64,000 nucleotides of DNA from Seminavis robusta (lineage: Eukaryota; Bacillariophyta; Bacillariophyceae; Naviculales; Naviculaceae), in NCBI GenBank assembly GCA_903772945.1, contig CAICTM010000382.1, positions 1 through 64,000 of the forward strand. The letters are read 5' to 3'. Below the pieces are notes generated by a model. The model worked only from the letters and a program-made list of their open reading frames with translations. It made no database searches and was not told the DNA's origin. Below are positions 11,423 to 22,690 of this stretch, piece by piece. The first letter of the stretch is position 1. Each line of letters opens with the position of its first letter. A program made the translations under genes and the position numbers.

Positions 11423-12392
11423 GGACTAGCCCGCTAGCTAGTAGGTTGACGGTATAACATTAACAACAACAGACAACAACAGACAACAAGAAGAAACCAT
11501 GGCGTCCAACCAAAAACCGAGCGAACCAGCTCAAAGGCGAAAACAAGGAGGTGGCCTTGGCTTCTTTTCTTCTTCCTGATGGGCCCTGCGGGAAAGATAC
11601 TTTTCTCAATGGTGTCAAAACGGACTTTACTATCACAAAAACAGTACTTTGGAATGGCCAATGCTGAAATCGCCGGCCCGCGCTTCAAGACGGGAAAACG
11701 AAATCTTTTCGCCTTGTGGAGGCAAGCAATGGACAATGATGGTTTTTGCGACGACAACCGACCCATCTGGAGGTATACACAAATGATAACACTCTACTAG
11801 TAGTAGAGGTGGAGGAAGGGAATCCTGGACGGATTGACTTGATGTCAACGTGGTGTCATTTCAACGAACAATTGATCATTCACACGAGAACAGCCACACT
11901 ATCTTTTGCTCTTCTAATTTATCTTTCTTACCTCAGAAATGGAATCGTCTTCTCTTCAGAGGAGGACACTGAGCTGTCCTCTTTGGAAGGATTGGAGCGT
12001 TTGGTGCTGGCTCTCATGGTCATGATGCTGAGGTTGACAGAATTTATTTGTTCTCAAAACAGTCGATGTAAAAATAATGATGAGAAAGGAACTTCCGAGG
12101 TGCGAGGGAGCTTTCTCGCTTCGAAACGCAAGGCAACTTCTTGGGTTCTGGGTGAAACTGAGTGTCTTTTACAGATGGTGTCTGTCGTCTGCCTGTCTGC
12201 CGTTTGACGTGAAGCTGTTAGGGCAACCACAAAATGCAGCAAGGCTGTGAAAACGATAAGGTAAACAGCGAAGAAGGGTATCTTCGCATCAAGTTTGTTC
12301 CACTCTAAAATTTTCAGCTGGTATCTAGCTAGAAGAGTACCATCAACAAAAATGCAGCGATCGAAGGACAATAGAATTCTAAATCATTAAGG
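11423..12392. other. intergenic, about 970 bp
   Basis: This is the divergent interval between the HSF and cysteine synthase genes. Open frames at 11579-11800 and 11746-12207 lack family resemblance or supporting splice sites, and I do not call them. A short CAACAACAGA-repeat lies near 11464-11490. Confidence 0.5.
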
Positions 12393-13553
12393 ATGCTGGC
12401 TGCTGCCTCCATCATACCAAGGTCCCTGCACAAAGGGATACAGATCACACGAGCGCTTAAAAGTAGGAAAATAAGTTTCTCGGCTCTCCCTCCTCATCCG
12501 CCCCCATTGGCCAACTCTGTTTTGGATACCATCGGCAACACTCCTCTGGTTCGATTGGACCGGTTCTGTCAGGCACTTGGTTTAAGGAATGGATCATCTG
12601 GCAGCAACAACCACAACAGCAAGCCCCTTATTCTTGCCAAACTCGAAAATACAAATCCTGGAATGAGCAAAAAAGACCGCATTGCCCATGAAATCATTCG
12701 TCAAGCGAAGGCAGCCGGCATCTTACAAGAAGGCCAACCTGTCGTGGAGCTCACAAGTGGCAACACTGGGACAGGATTGGCTATGGTATGCCCCCTCCTG
12801 GGTCATCCCTTTTGTGCCGTCATGTCACAAGGAAACTCTAGAGAACGGGCTCAAATGATGCGTTTTCTGGGGGCCGAAGTCGTGCTGGTTCCACAGGCCC
12901 CCGGAAGTGCTGCCAACCAAGTGTCGGGAGAGGATTTGGCATTGGTGGAAGAAACAGCCCAGAAACTCTGTCAAGATCGACAATCTTTTCGCATTGATCA
13001 ATTCGTGAGAAAGGCCAACGCAGATGCACACTATTTAGGGACTGCAAGAGAAATTCTGGAACAAGTCAAGGACTCTCCCGACGTGCGAATTGATGGCTTT
13101 GTCGATTTTGTAGGAACAGGTGGGTCCTTTGCGGGATGTACCAAACGTTTCAAAGAGGACTGCTCACACTTTGTGAGCTGCCATATCGTGGAGCCGGAAG
13201 GGATATCACCATTGGCACGCAAATACACAAATCAAAGTGATTCCAACAGAAGCAGCGGAAGTAGCAAGAACCATGTCATACAAGGTGGTGGGTATGACAT
13301 GCCCGAGCTGACTCTTCTAGAGGAAGTTATTCAAAAGGGGTACGTAGATGGATTCCTACAGGTTGACAATCAAGGTGCTACAGATATGGCGCGGCTGTTG
13401 GGGAAGACGGAAGGGATCTTTGGTGGCTTTTCTGCTGGGGCAAACCTGCACGCAGCCGTACAGCTTATCCAGAGCGGCCAAGCCAGTCAGGTTGTGGCAT
13501 TAATCTGTGACTCTGGGAGCAAGTACTATAGTGCTGATCTATTACCTTCATAA
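12393..13553 (+). CDS. cysteine synthase / O-acetylserine (thiol)-lyase-like PLP enzyme
   Basis: A single exon of 386 aa. The first 40 residues are basic and Ser-rich (AAASIIPRSLHKG), a likely organelle presequence, mitochondrial by composition; no ASAF-type motif is seen. The fold-type II core begins with DTIGNTPLVRL (residues ~45-55). The PLP lysine lies in MSKKDRIA (Lys94), and the substrate loop is TSGNTG (~121-126). GTGGSFAG binds the cofactor phosphate, and EPEGISPLA and GGFSAGANLHAA match late family motifs. The reaction of the family is O-acetylserine + sulfide to cysteine + acetate. Several motifs are off-consensus (SKKDR for SVKDR, GFSAGA for GISSGA), so a related beta-replacing activity cannot be excluded. 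Confidence 0.85.
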   Translation: MLAAASIIPRSLHKGIQITRALKSRKISFSALPPHPPPLANSVLDTIGNTPLVRLDRFCQALGLRNGSSGSNNHNSKPLILAKLENTNPGMSKKDRIAHEIIRQAKAAGILQEGQPVVELTSGNTGTGLAMVCPLLGHPFCAVMSQGNSRERAQMMRFLGAEVVLVPQAPGSAANQVSGEDLALVEETAQKLCQDRQSFRIDQFVRKANADAHYLGTAREILEQVKDSPDVRIDGFVDFVGTGGSFAGCTKRFKEDCSHFVSCHIVEPEGISPLARKYTNQSDSNRSSGSSKNHVIQGGGYDMPELTLLEEVIQKGYVDGFLQVDNQGATDMARLLGKTEGIFGGFSAGANLHAAVQLIQSGQASQVVALICDSGSKYYSADLLPS

Positions 13554-14364
13554 GAAGGATCAGTTCATGCCTAGTTGGGTTTCCATGATCTCAATTGCTT
13601 TTGAGAAGCTCGAGCTCATCCATCCAAGAAGCTAAAGGCTGGAGGCATAATTGCTAGCTTGACAGAGTGTATTCATTCAGCAATCTAGCCAATCATCGAA
13701 AGCCATCTGACATTCCAACCATGATCTTCAGGGAACTGATAAATCCTAACCTCTGACTGCAACAAGCATTGCTGACTTTGTCACTTCTACTTGTTCTGAA
13801 GATGCGGGCTACAGCGTACGTGTACCGGTACCTGTAATGATGGGGACAACTTGCCACAGATTACAGCCAGGCTCATAAAGCTAGGTGTGCAAACTAGCAA
13901 TGACATCGTAGGAGACTACAGGGCTACCAATAAGCCCCTCTCCTGCACTATGGATAGAGCTACGGTACGAGCTGGAGTACTGAATGGTTTGGGCTCAAAG
14001 GCTATAGAGCTTTTAGTGCTACTGTTGCTTCGGTCCTAACCCAGGTGGTGTACCAAGTGGTGGCATGAGTCTCAGTCCTCTTCTGGAAGTGGCTCAATTG
14101 GTCTGGAGCTCAAACGAAACGTTCCTCTTAGTTAGACGCACACCTGCCAAAACTGCCAGAGAGTTGTGGGGTAACTCAATCCTCCTTGTGCGCTCTGGAC
14201 GTACTGGTACTGTAGAATGGAGAAAGCCCGAGTCCACTGGAGATTACACACATGCTAGCTAGCATGTAGAGGCTACCCCAGCTGGCTAGCAGCAGGCATC
14301 GGCGATGAATGGCTCATAATCTCCTCTCGTGGTCGATCAACAAGCTAAAACAAAACAAAAAACA
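13554..14364. other. intergenic, about 810 bp
   Basis: No gene recognised. GTACGTGTACCGGTACCTG near 13816 and CTAGCTAGC near 14254-14263 are examples of the palindromic words common in this genome. Confidence 0.5.
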
Positions 14365-15090
14365 ATGACACATTTCTTGCGCCTGGGACCACTCCGCCCA
14401 CATACAAGGGTAGCAGTGTCATTGGTTCTCCTATTTTCTACCGCTGAAGCACATGATTGGATTCTGTCGGAGCCTGGTGAAAACTGTGATGATGCGTGTT
14501 CTGGTAGTTGTAATGTTGAAGGTATCAGCCAGCTCCAGAGCGAAGAACGCCTACGTTTTGTCGGTTCTCTGTTGGATATTCACTGCGACCACTTCTTTGA
14601 AGGAGTGATTTTTGGTAACGAACCCTCTTCCTACACCAGTAGCGGGGGAAGATACTGCATCCACATTGGCCCTGGGGAAGAGAGCGAAGTTAGTTGCAAT
14701 GTAAGCTTTGGCTCGGAACGCAAGTACTGTTGCTGTGGCAGCGACTGTCCAGTAAGCGATTTGCCCCAGCATGGATGGGTTCTGTCACAGCCTGGTGATA
14801 GCTGCAGCAATGCGTGTCTAGGAGAGGGAGGATCTTGCAACATTGATGCAACGCTAGACCTGAACACACAAGAGAAGCAGGAGTACGTGAGCTCTTTGTT
14901 GGGTAGAGACTGTGATGAGTTCATTGGAGGGACAGTGTTTAGAAACGAGCCAAGCTTCTACACGAGTGGTGGAACTGGGTACTGTCTTCATCCGTTGGCT
15001 GAGGAAACCGCTAAGTCCACCTGTGAAGAAGGGTTTGGCAGGGAGCAAAGATTCTGTTGCTGCCGCAACGAATGCCCTACGTCTGGCTGA
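14365..15090 (+). CDS. secreted Cys-rich protein with two tandem domains
   Basis: The open frame extends upstream, but the first ATG is at 14365, giving 241 aa. The N-terminus is a classical signal peptide (basic start, hydrophobic VAVSLVLLFSTAEA, cleavage before HDWIL). The mature protein is two copies of a roughly 100-residue domain. Each begins W(I/V)LSxPG(E/D)xC, then has a CN(V/I) pair, a helix-like stretch with SLLxxxCDxF, a GNEPSxYTS or RNEPSFYTS segment, a YC(I/L)H strand and a terminal CCC cluster followed by CP. About ten cysteines per copy keep the same spacing, suggesting intramolecular disulfides. I do not recognise the family. A cell-wall or extracellular-matrix role is possible, inferred from secretion and Cys content only. 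Confidence 0.85.
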   Translation: MTHFLRLGPLRPHTRVAVSLVLLFSTAEAHDWILSEPGENCDDACSGSCNVEGISQLQSEERLRFVGSLLDIHCDHFFEGVIFGNEPSSYTSSGGRYCIHIGPGEESEVSCNVSFGSERKYCCCGSDCPVSDLPQHGWVLSQPGDSCSNACLGEGGSCNIDATLDLNTQEKQEYVSSLLGRDCDEFIGGTVFRNEPSFYTSGGTGYCLHPLAEETAKSTCEEGFGREQRFCCCRNECPTSG

Positions 15091-15716
15091 TAGTTTGAAG
15101 GTGTGGAGGCAGCTCGTCTCACGGTACTTCTTGATGTACTAGTGTGTAGTCTGCGCAGCTGTCACGGTATTAATAGATAAGCATTGTCATTCCTTACTTC
15201 TCTACAATGTCCTAGCTAGTCAAGTGCTCCATCATTGCGCATGCATTTGTAGAAGGATGGATTCTCCCACCTGAAAAAGCTGTCGCTTCAGAGACTACCC
15301 CTGTCAAGGTCACAATAGCAATCAATCCACCTTACAAACATCACTGCATGTAGCTACTCTCTGCTAGCTAGAGTGGTACCATGGTGCTGCTCTACCGGTA
15401 GTCACCGCACCAGGTACCAGTATCGGTAACACTGTACAATACCAAACCTCTCATCCTCTGAAGGCCTCCGAACCTTGCTCGCAGCTCTGATAGCTAAATA
15501 GTATTTTGGAGCATAAGTGCGTTCGTCCTCCAATGCTCCTGTCTGGTTTCGAAATGCATCCTTCAGAACTGAATATGCTTAACGGATGAGAGCCGAACGT
15601 TTAGGGGTGACAGGCGTGGGATCCTCGCCCTTTCAGGAAGCTCGAGCCTTTGAAAGCTCCACAATGGCAGTCTACCAATTTGGAAATCTGATTAGAGCCA
15701 TCACAACACTGTCACC
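15091..15716. other. intergenic, about 625 bp
   Basis: No gene recognised. CTAGCTAG and GGTACC/ACCGGTA words occur around 15350-15440. Confidence 0.5.
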
Positions 15717-16203
15717 ATGTGCAACGACGTAGGATCAACATCACGATGCTGTGCATTCTACTCTGCTGTAGGAGTTATATTCACCGTAAGTGTAGCTGAG
15801 GCTGAGATAGTTCCAGTTCTTGTTTGGTGGTCAGTCGACTACTGGTCGTCAAGTCTTGCTTGTCTTTATTTGCGACCGTTGACAGGTGCAACAAGAGGTT
15901 GGACTATGGATGATCCTCCAAGTTACATTCTCATCTTTTTCTCTTCTCTTTCACACACAGCTCTGGGTGGGAGTAATGATCACGACACAACCGTTCTTCA
16001 TTGGCGGCTTGGAAGACCCTGATGAAGCGAAGTCAAGTGCATTCGGCGCCATGGGAGCTTTCATTTTCACATTTGTGGTTTCGTTACTGGGAATGTGGTA
16101 TGATACTAATCACAAGATAGACGACACTGCCTCTGTAGATGGCCCAGAAGCCGAATACCACCTGGCCACTGGGGATGTGCCTACATACGGCACGTCGTCG
16201 TGA
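15717..16203 (+). CDS. small two-helix membrane protein, V-ATPase subunit f / RNASEK-like (copy 1)
   Basis: Two exons (15717-15785 and 15961-16203) give 103 aa with a phase-0 intron of 175 bp. The protein is CCAFYSAVGVIFT, then the first helix continued across the intron (LWVGVMITTQPFF), a loop GGLEDPDEA, a second helix (FIFTFVVSLLGMWY) and an acidic tail. The order CC, SAxGVI, helix, (F/G)GxxDP, Ala-rich segment, helix resembles the small V0 subunit f of yeast (YPR170W-B) and animal ribonuclease kappa/RNASEK. This is a resemblance from memory, not a search result. It would sit in the vacuolar or endosomal membrane with the proton pump. The downstream gene at 17596-18115 is a paralogue with the same intron position. 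Confidence 0.65.
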
Positions 16204-17207
16204 GAACGCTGGTGCTAGGGTACCTTTTCCCGGAAGACACAATGGTTTCACCACGGATTTGGAACACAAAAGCATTCTCTGCCCCGAGAAACAAACAAAA
16301 ACCAACAATCCGCGTGTGCTGTCTTCTTTTAGTTGGAGTGATCTCTTCCCCTGTCAGCCTTTGAATATTTGCAACAGTGAGATCGCCGAAAATCAAACAT
16401 AACAAACCTAAACCCGCTGTATCAACACAATGTGCTCTCCAATAGCTAGCTAGATCTCGTGGAGTGGGTACAAAGGGAGATTTTCACTGCACATGAAATG
16501 GAATATGCTGTACGTTTTGAAGGTCTGGCCATTGATACCGGTGCGGGCTGGGCAGGTCTTGGGGCCACAACACCGGTGGGGATGGGTGTCCGACGCTGTG
16601 TTTTGCTGCTAGCAATAATACCGAAGTTGAAGATGGCCTTGTTGGTGGTGGAAGCAGCTGCTCGTCCCAGGTACCGGTACGGTATTCGAGCTTGCTTCTT
16701 GACTTTTTGGCCGTACTTGCATCGTGTTGACGTACGGTACCGGTACCGTACTTGAAGGCGGGCTCGTGATAGCTTTGCGATGCATGCATGAAATAATGCT
16801 TGGGTAGTCGGCAAGTCACGAGCACACCACTACATAGTACTGGTACCAATGTCACACCCACAAGCCCCAGTTACAAGTACGAATGGAGTGCTGTGAACTT
16901 GTCAAGAAACCCTTACTAACTTTGCTACATCACCACCAACGGAGAGCCCGAAATGGACAACCTGACAACCCATACTGAACTGAAGGCATAGAGTGCAAAA
17001 AAGAATGCAAATAGCTATTTAGTTGCCATTGCTTCTCCAAAGAACCCATGCAGAAGCGGCCGAGGAGAGCAACATTGTCATTGCTCCTCAGGAAGCCTTC
17101 GTTTACTCAAGCCTCGCGCGCTCTCTCTCGAACTCTCTCTCCGTCGGACTCTCTCCCCTGTTCTTTTATTAAGCTTCTCCAGCACGAGCTCCACATTCCT
17201 TCACACC
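16204..17207. other. intergenic, about 1.0 kb
   Basis: No convincing gene. A cluster of GTACCGGTACGG and CGTACGGTACCGGTACCG words lies near 16670-16750. Frames on both strands overlap here without family resemblance. Confidence 0.45.
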
Positions 17208-17371
17208 ATGACGAACATTGTTGCCATGGTGGCGCAACAAGGCAAGCAATGCTGCGGATGGAGAGAAAGTGAAGACGTCCCGGCCGTATCCCTTGCCTTA
17301 GTAGCGGGACTTGATGATGAAGAAACACGTGACTGCGCAAAATTTGCGCGAGCGTTGCGGGCAGATCTTTC
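17208..17371 (+). CDS. possible first exon of a small spliced gene
   Basis: ATG at 17208 opens 54 codons (starting MTNIVAMVAQQGKQCCGWRE, then acidic and Ala-rich). They end two bases into a codon at a consensus donor, TTTC|GTGAGTGCC. A possible acceptor (CCCACAAG|A) lies at 17426-17427 and leads to a short Lys/Glu-rich tail ending near 17515. Composition is protein-like but no family is recognised, and the second exon is a guess. Confidence 0.25.
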
Positions 17372-17595
17372 GTGAGTGCCAGCACAACAACATGTTATGT
17401 CTTGACTCACTGCCACAATCCCACAAGAAGTGCGAAGAGAGACCACCCAAAAGACCACCAAGAAGAGCCAAAAGCCTCGGTAACTCATCTCCTGCTGCTT
17501 CAGTACACGATTTGATTTAGCTGTCTTCTAAAGCATCAGTGCTTCACCGGAGCGTGTCTTTCAAGTTCTCAAAGACGGTTCATACACGAAGAAGA

Positions 17596-18115
17596 ATGGG
17601 AGATTATCGAAGTCTTTCGCACTGTTGTGCGCTCTATTCCGCGGTGGGAATCATTTTCATGGTGAGAATGCTGGTTGCTCGGGGCAAGGACTGAGAAGGG
17701 ACTGCTTCAGGGTTGCTCGAATGGGTGACAATGTCATTAAGCTTGTGGAAAAATCGTCGAGGGGGTCTTGTCGTGCTACCCTTTTTTCTCACTCATCGTG
17801 CTGCTATATGCGCGTCATTGACAGGTGTGGGTTGGGATCATGTTGATACATCAGCCATTCTTTGTCGGAGGAATTGAAGATGTGGAAAAATCCAAGACAA
17901 GCGCCTTTGGAGCTGCAGGAACTTTCTTTCTCACCTTTCTAATATCGATAATTTACCTCATGGTGGATACCCAAGTCGGCGGCTTTGAGAATTGGGCAAG
18001 CGGAAACGTCAACAATTCGCGCCCAACAAGAAGAGAATATGACTTAGTTTCAGCTGTGCCAGAGTACCATCCGGATGACGATGAAGACGACCATGAATTT
18101 GCAAGTTTCACTTAG
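17596..18115 (+). CDS. small two-helix membrane protein, V-ATPase subunit f / RNASEK-like (copy 2)
   Basis: Two exons (17596-17661 and 17825-18115) give 118 aa with a 163-bp intron in phase 0 at the same place as in the gene at 15717. It shares with that gene the signature HCCALYSAVGIIF, VWVGIM, QPFFVGGIEDVEKSKTSAFG and a second helix (FFLTFLISIIYLMVDT). The C-terminal tail is longer and more acidic (HPDDDEDDHEF). The tails of the two copies are unrelated while the helices are conserved, as expected for old paralogues that keep a membrane core. The assignment to the V-ATPase f family has the same uncertainty as for copy 1. Confidence 0.65.
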
Positions 18116-19585
18116 TGTTCGCGGTGCCTTGGAAACGAAAGCGAGGCCTCGGTTTTGCTTGGGTTATCGTCTCCGTCTCGGCGAAACAAGAATGCAAAAA
18201 GTCGACAACAGTGGGGGTTATCCATGATTCGCAGCTACTTATGCTGCAATCCGTGCATGCAAGCATCCCTTTGGATAAAAGGTACCCTCAGTTGACATCG
18301 GCAGCTAGCTACCAAGGAATGGTCCATCACTTTTCCTCGTGCTGCCGTTCTCCTCCTCGCTCTCAAGAGGGAGGCTCACACGAAGTAGTGGTGCAGTAGT
18401 AAACCCTTCTTTGTGTGATTTCTTTAGAGGATAGAATGACATAATGCTTGCTTGCCATTCTTGGTTAGTGTTTTCCATAGGGTTTGGCTCGGTGAGGCTG
18501 ACTCCACTGTCAGCTGGCTGGAATGCAAGAGATAATTGTCTAAGAGCATCTTTCTGGAAATCAAGTTGAATCGAATCTCACAACTTTATGTTATAGGTTG
18601 CACGACGTCTTCTTCGACGAGTCAATGGGCGATGTGTGCAAAACTGTAATGAAAAAAATATTCATGATGACAGGGACTACTCGAGGATATTGGAGCTTGG
18701 ATCCAGCCGCAAATAAAGTGACGAAGAATTCCACAAATGTATAGTATATCGTAGGTAGAAAGAGATTTGATGCCATCAGTCTCTTTTTGTCGTAGTAAGA
18801 CAATCTCTGCGGGTGCGGGTCCCTGCCCGCTTACCTGAAGCATGGGATCCCAATAATCCCTTGACACAGCAGCACGACCGAAAATCATTTTAAGGTACGC
18901 CTCAATGTGCCACAACCAGCAATGCTGATGGGGAGTACCGGTACTACTGCTAGCCAGGCTTCCTTGCTGCATACCCACAAAGCTACTAGTGTTCCGACAG
19001 ATCATGGCGCTTATTAGTAGTATAGAATATACCAGTTGACAGATTCCAGCAACAATTTTCCCTTCTCCTCTCTCAAAAATGCTCTAAGATTGGATCAAGC
19101 TAGGCCAGCAAACTCAAGAGCCTTCTCAGAGGTGGTTAATCCCAATTTCGCTATCAGCATGCTTGGTACCCCTGACCCTGGTTGTCGTCGGCCTAAAATA
19201 TTTTCTGCTTGGTTGTGCATGCAGTGGAAGATTGCTACCGGTGTTCCTGTAGCTGCACTTTTCCAAAGCTTGAAGTATTGACGACCACCTGGAACCGTTG
19301 GGAGGTCAGTCAGTCGGACGGTACTGGACCACAGTGACATCAGCAGCAGACGGATTTAGTGGCTGGAAGCTACAAGATGCGTGGAAGGCCAATCAGATTT
19401 CCACCACCGATTTCTTCAGATCTTCGCGAAGCGATTTTAGGCTTCTCCAAGACCACCAAACCGCTCGCATTCAACAACATCAAAGAAGGAGGAAAGGATC
19501 CGCTTCGGAAAAGAGACCCGCACCAGTGCCATAACATCGGCAATTTCCAAAATCTTTGCCAAGTCACGTTGTAGCTGATATCAAG
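18116..19585. other. intergenic, about 1.47 kb
   Basis: No gene recognised. Open frames of 70-127 codons lie on both strands without start context, splice sites or family motifs. Confidence 0.45.
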
Positions 19586-21339
19586 ATGAAGTTCCTTCCC
19601 AGTTTGCTCCTGTTATCTGCCTCCACGGATGCTTTTTCCGTTCGGTATGTTTCCTTTTCACGGTGCCCGTGATGGACTTTTGATGTGTGATGTTTTGTTC
19701 CACGGGTTCCCGAAGCAAGTAATGTAAACCTATTATCTCTGACTTCTTTCCGCTTTGGTTGTTACTTGATCTTGATTATGACTGCCTTACAGGAAAGGGG
19801 TATCATCTCTCAAGATGGTTTCTACCTCTCCTTCTTCGAGCTCAGCGTCCATTGGCAGCTCTCCTGATTGGTCTCCCTCTTCATGGCAAAATTTCAAAGT
19901 AGCACAACCACCAAACTTCCCAGAAGACGAGTTGGAGGATACCGTGAAGAAAATTGGTAATTTCTCTCCCTTGGTCTTTGCTGGAGAAGTCCGTTCTCTG
20001 CATGAATCTTTGGCCAAGGCATGTCAAGGCCAAGGTTTCTTGATCATGGGAGGAGATTGTGCCGAGGCTTTCGATGAGTTCAATGTCGATCATGTGCGAG
20101 ATACTTTCCGTGTCATTTTGCAAATGTCTTTGGTCTTGACCTTTGGCGCTGCGATGCCCATTATCAAGGTGGGCCGAATGGCTGGACAGTTTGCAAAACC
20201 TCGTAGTGAACCGGATGAGGTTAAAGACGGTGTCACACTGCCTAGCTACCGTGGTGATATCATCAACCGAGAAGATTTCACTGATGAGGCTCGTCGACAC
20301 AATCCACAGAATATGGTTGAGGCCTACCACCAAAGTGCTCAGACTTTGAATATTCTTCGAGCTTTCAGCACAGGAGGTTACGCCGATATTTCTCGTCTTC
20401 ATGCCTGGAATCTTGACTTTGTGGAACAAACCGACGAAGGAAGCAGGTGGGTTTCGCAGAAATGCGTTGTTCTGTTTCTGTACATGAATCCCTGCAACAA
20501 ATGGACCTGGCATCTTTCCACCTTTGCTTGTAGTTGATAATTTTCTTTGTGCTGTTTTTCTCCTCAGGTACCGAAAATTCGCCACCAAGGTCGACGAATC
20601 CCTGCGTTTCATGAAGGCCATTGGAGTCGACACCGCTGCACCTGCCTTCACCAAGACTGATTTCTACACTGCCCATGAGTGTCTGCTCCTTCCTTACGAA
20701 CAAGCCCTTACCCGAGAAGATTCCACCACGGGCCGTTGGTATGATTGCTCAGCACATATGCTTTGGGTGGGAGAACGCACACGGCAATTGGATGGTGCTC
20801 ATTTGGAGTTTGTTCGTGGCATTGGCAACCCCATCGGTGTCAAGATCAGCGACAAGTGCTCACCCGAGGAATTGATCCGTATCATTGACACCATGAACCC
20901 CCAAAACATCCCTGGTCGTTTGACTATTGTTGTCCGCATGGGAGCCGAAAAGCTGCGCAAGAACTTGCCCGGCCTCATTCGCGCTGTCCAACGCGAGGGC
21001 AAATCCGTGCTCTGGATCTCGGACCCAGTCCATGGAAACACCCGCAAAACGGATAATGGATTCAAAACTCGTGACTTTGAAAATATTCGGGCTGAACTGC
21101 GCGCCTTCTTTGATGTTCATGACGAGATGGGATCACACCCCGGCGGTGTCCACTTGGAGATGACTGGAGAGGATGTTACAGAATGCATTGGGGGATTGAG
21201 TGATGTCAAGGAAGAAACCTTGTCTGCTCGTTACCACACCTACTGCGATCCCCGCCTCAATGGAGCACAAGCCCTGGAGTTGGCCTTTTTGATTGCCGAG
21301 CGACTGAGATTGAGGACCGGATTGCCACCAATCGAGTAA
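19586..21339 (+). CDS. class II 3-deoxy-7-phosphoheptulonate (DAHP) synthase, plastid-targeted
   Basis: Three exons (19586-19644, 19793-20446, 20568-21339) give 494 aa. This is the first step of the shikimate pathway: phosphoenolpyruvate + erythrose 4-phosphate to DAHP. Class II hallmarks are in order: [81 protein letters not shown] and CDPRLN. Exon 1 encodes a signal peptide ([16 protein letters not shown]) ending at TDAF|SV, which resembles the bipartite ASAFAP-type plastid signal of diatoms, with a Ser-rich transit peptide following in exon 2. The segment usually YHTHCDPRLN reads [10 protein letters not shown] here. Confidence 0.93.
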
Positions 21340-21823
21340 GCGCTACCATGCAATGCAATACACCCGGCACTTGCGAAGAGACAGAGAATAAATAAACAAT
21401 GGTAGCATTTTTTGCACACAAGTCTAACTCGAAATCGTAGGATACCAAGTCCAAACTCCTTTACGAGAGCCAGCTACCGTACACGTAGCACCGGGCTCAT
21501 CTCCTGACGAATGGCGATTCGATTCAGCTAGCTGTGCTTTTCGGTGTACGAGTCACCCGTATCGAATGGATTGCTGATGGAGATTGATCAGAATCGAATG
21601 ATTCAATCAACGCTTCCGTACATATACCTTCTCAAGATGACCTATTACCGGTACCCTCACATCACGCTAGCTAGCTAGTACTACATGTATCAAGCAAAAG
21701 TCTCGATCACTAGACGTCTACGCGATATGCCCGGCTGGAGAGCTGTGTGTATACAATCTGTGTGCTAGTTAGAAGTCCTTTGTTTTGCAAATTGTTGAAC
21801 TACCAGTGGTACCTGGTGTCTTT
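21340..21823. other. intergenic, about 480 bp
   Basis: This is the convergent interval between DAHP synthase and the proteasome gene. It contains GATTCGATT words and CTAGCTAGCTAG near 21665-21677. No gene seen. Confidence 0.5.
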
Positions 21824-22690
21824 TTAGGCATCAGCATCATCAGCAATGGCATTGAGATGCACTTCAATTTCTTCCTCAGAGAGCACTTTGAATCGTCCGT
21901 CCTTGCCGACGACGCTACCAACCTCAATTTCGGATCCCCTAAAGTCACTGCCTAGGACATGCCCCAAGCAAGTGATGGCAGTCCTAATTACCTGCTCATT
22001 TGTGAATTCTTTCATGCCTTCGACTCGCTTTTCCAGAAAGTTCATGGCTTCCTGCTCCTTGGGCCCAGCCGCGGCAGCAAAGAAAGGCAAATAGTGACCA
22101 GCGCAGTCCACCTTGAAGACCTGTGGTCCCGTTTCTTCGTCTACACCAATGAACAAGCCAATGCAAGCGAGAGGCCGCATACTGGCTGTTTGCGTATTGA
22201 CCTGAGCCAAATCTGCCATCCGCTTGGCCAAAACACCCACTGGACATTCGTAGCCATTGTCGTAAGTCCATTGTCCAGACTCGTACCGCGCTCGCTGCAC
22301 CATCGCCTTGCAATCTGCCATGGTTCCTGTCACACAGACACCCACTTTCTTGGTCAGCTGGAACAAATGGGTGACACTGCTGGGTTCCATGAGACGATCA
22401 GGGACCTTCTTTTGGGTGACAACACAGCAGGAATCCTTTCCGCGAACGGCAATGCCTGTCAATCCAGAATTGGCTGCTTTGAAGCAATATTCCATCTGAT
22501 ACAATCGCCCCTGTGGCGAGAAAATTGAAATGTGGTGATCATAGTTGCTGTCAAAAGGAGTTGAGCCATGCAAGAGCAAAGCGTGTGAGTCCAAACAGCC
22601 AAGGTGGTGCCAAAGATACGCAATCGACTGATGCTGATATTGCCTTGATCCAAATCTCTCCACTCTTTCCACTTACGAATCTCGGCTCAT
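21824..22690 (-). CDS. PSMA6: 20S proteasome subunit alpha type 6 (alpha-1)
   Basis: Two exons: a 14-nt first exon (22690-22677, coding MSRD plus two bases) and 22547-21824, giving 245 aa, the usual length. The join restores the alpha-subunit N-terminus SNYDHHISIFSPQGRLYQME, matching the conserved YDxHITIFSPEGRLYQVEY signature. GTMADCKAMVQRARYE, IGVDEETGPQVFKVDCAG and GPKEQEAMNFLEK fit PSMA6. As an alpha subunit it has no catalytic Thr and forms the outer ring and gate. Starting instead in the open frame upstream of the acceptor would give a non-conserved N-terminus. Confidence 0.93.

Noticed and set aside
11499-12207. Candidate gene between HSF and cysteine synthase
   Set aside because: No Met-started frame of convincing composition and no splice support.
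16446-16861. Overlapping frames of about 100 codons on both strands
   Set aside because: Built from GTAC/CCGG palindromes; no conserved motif.
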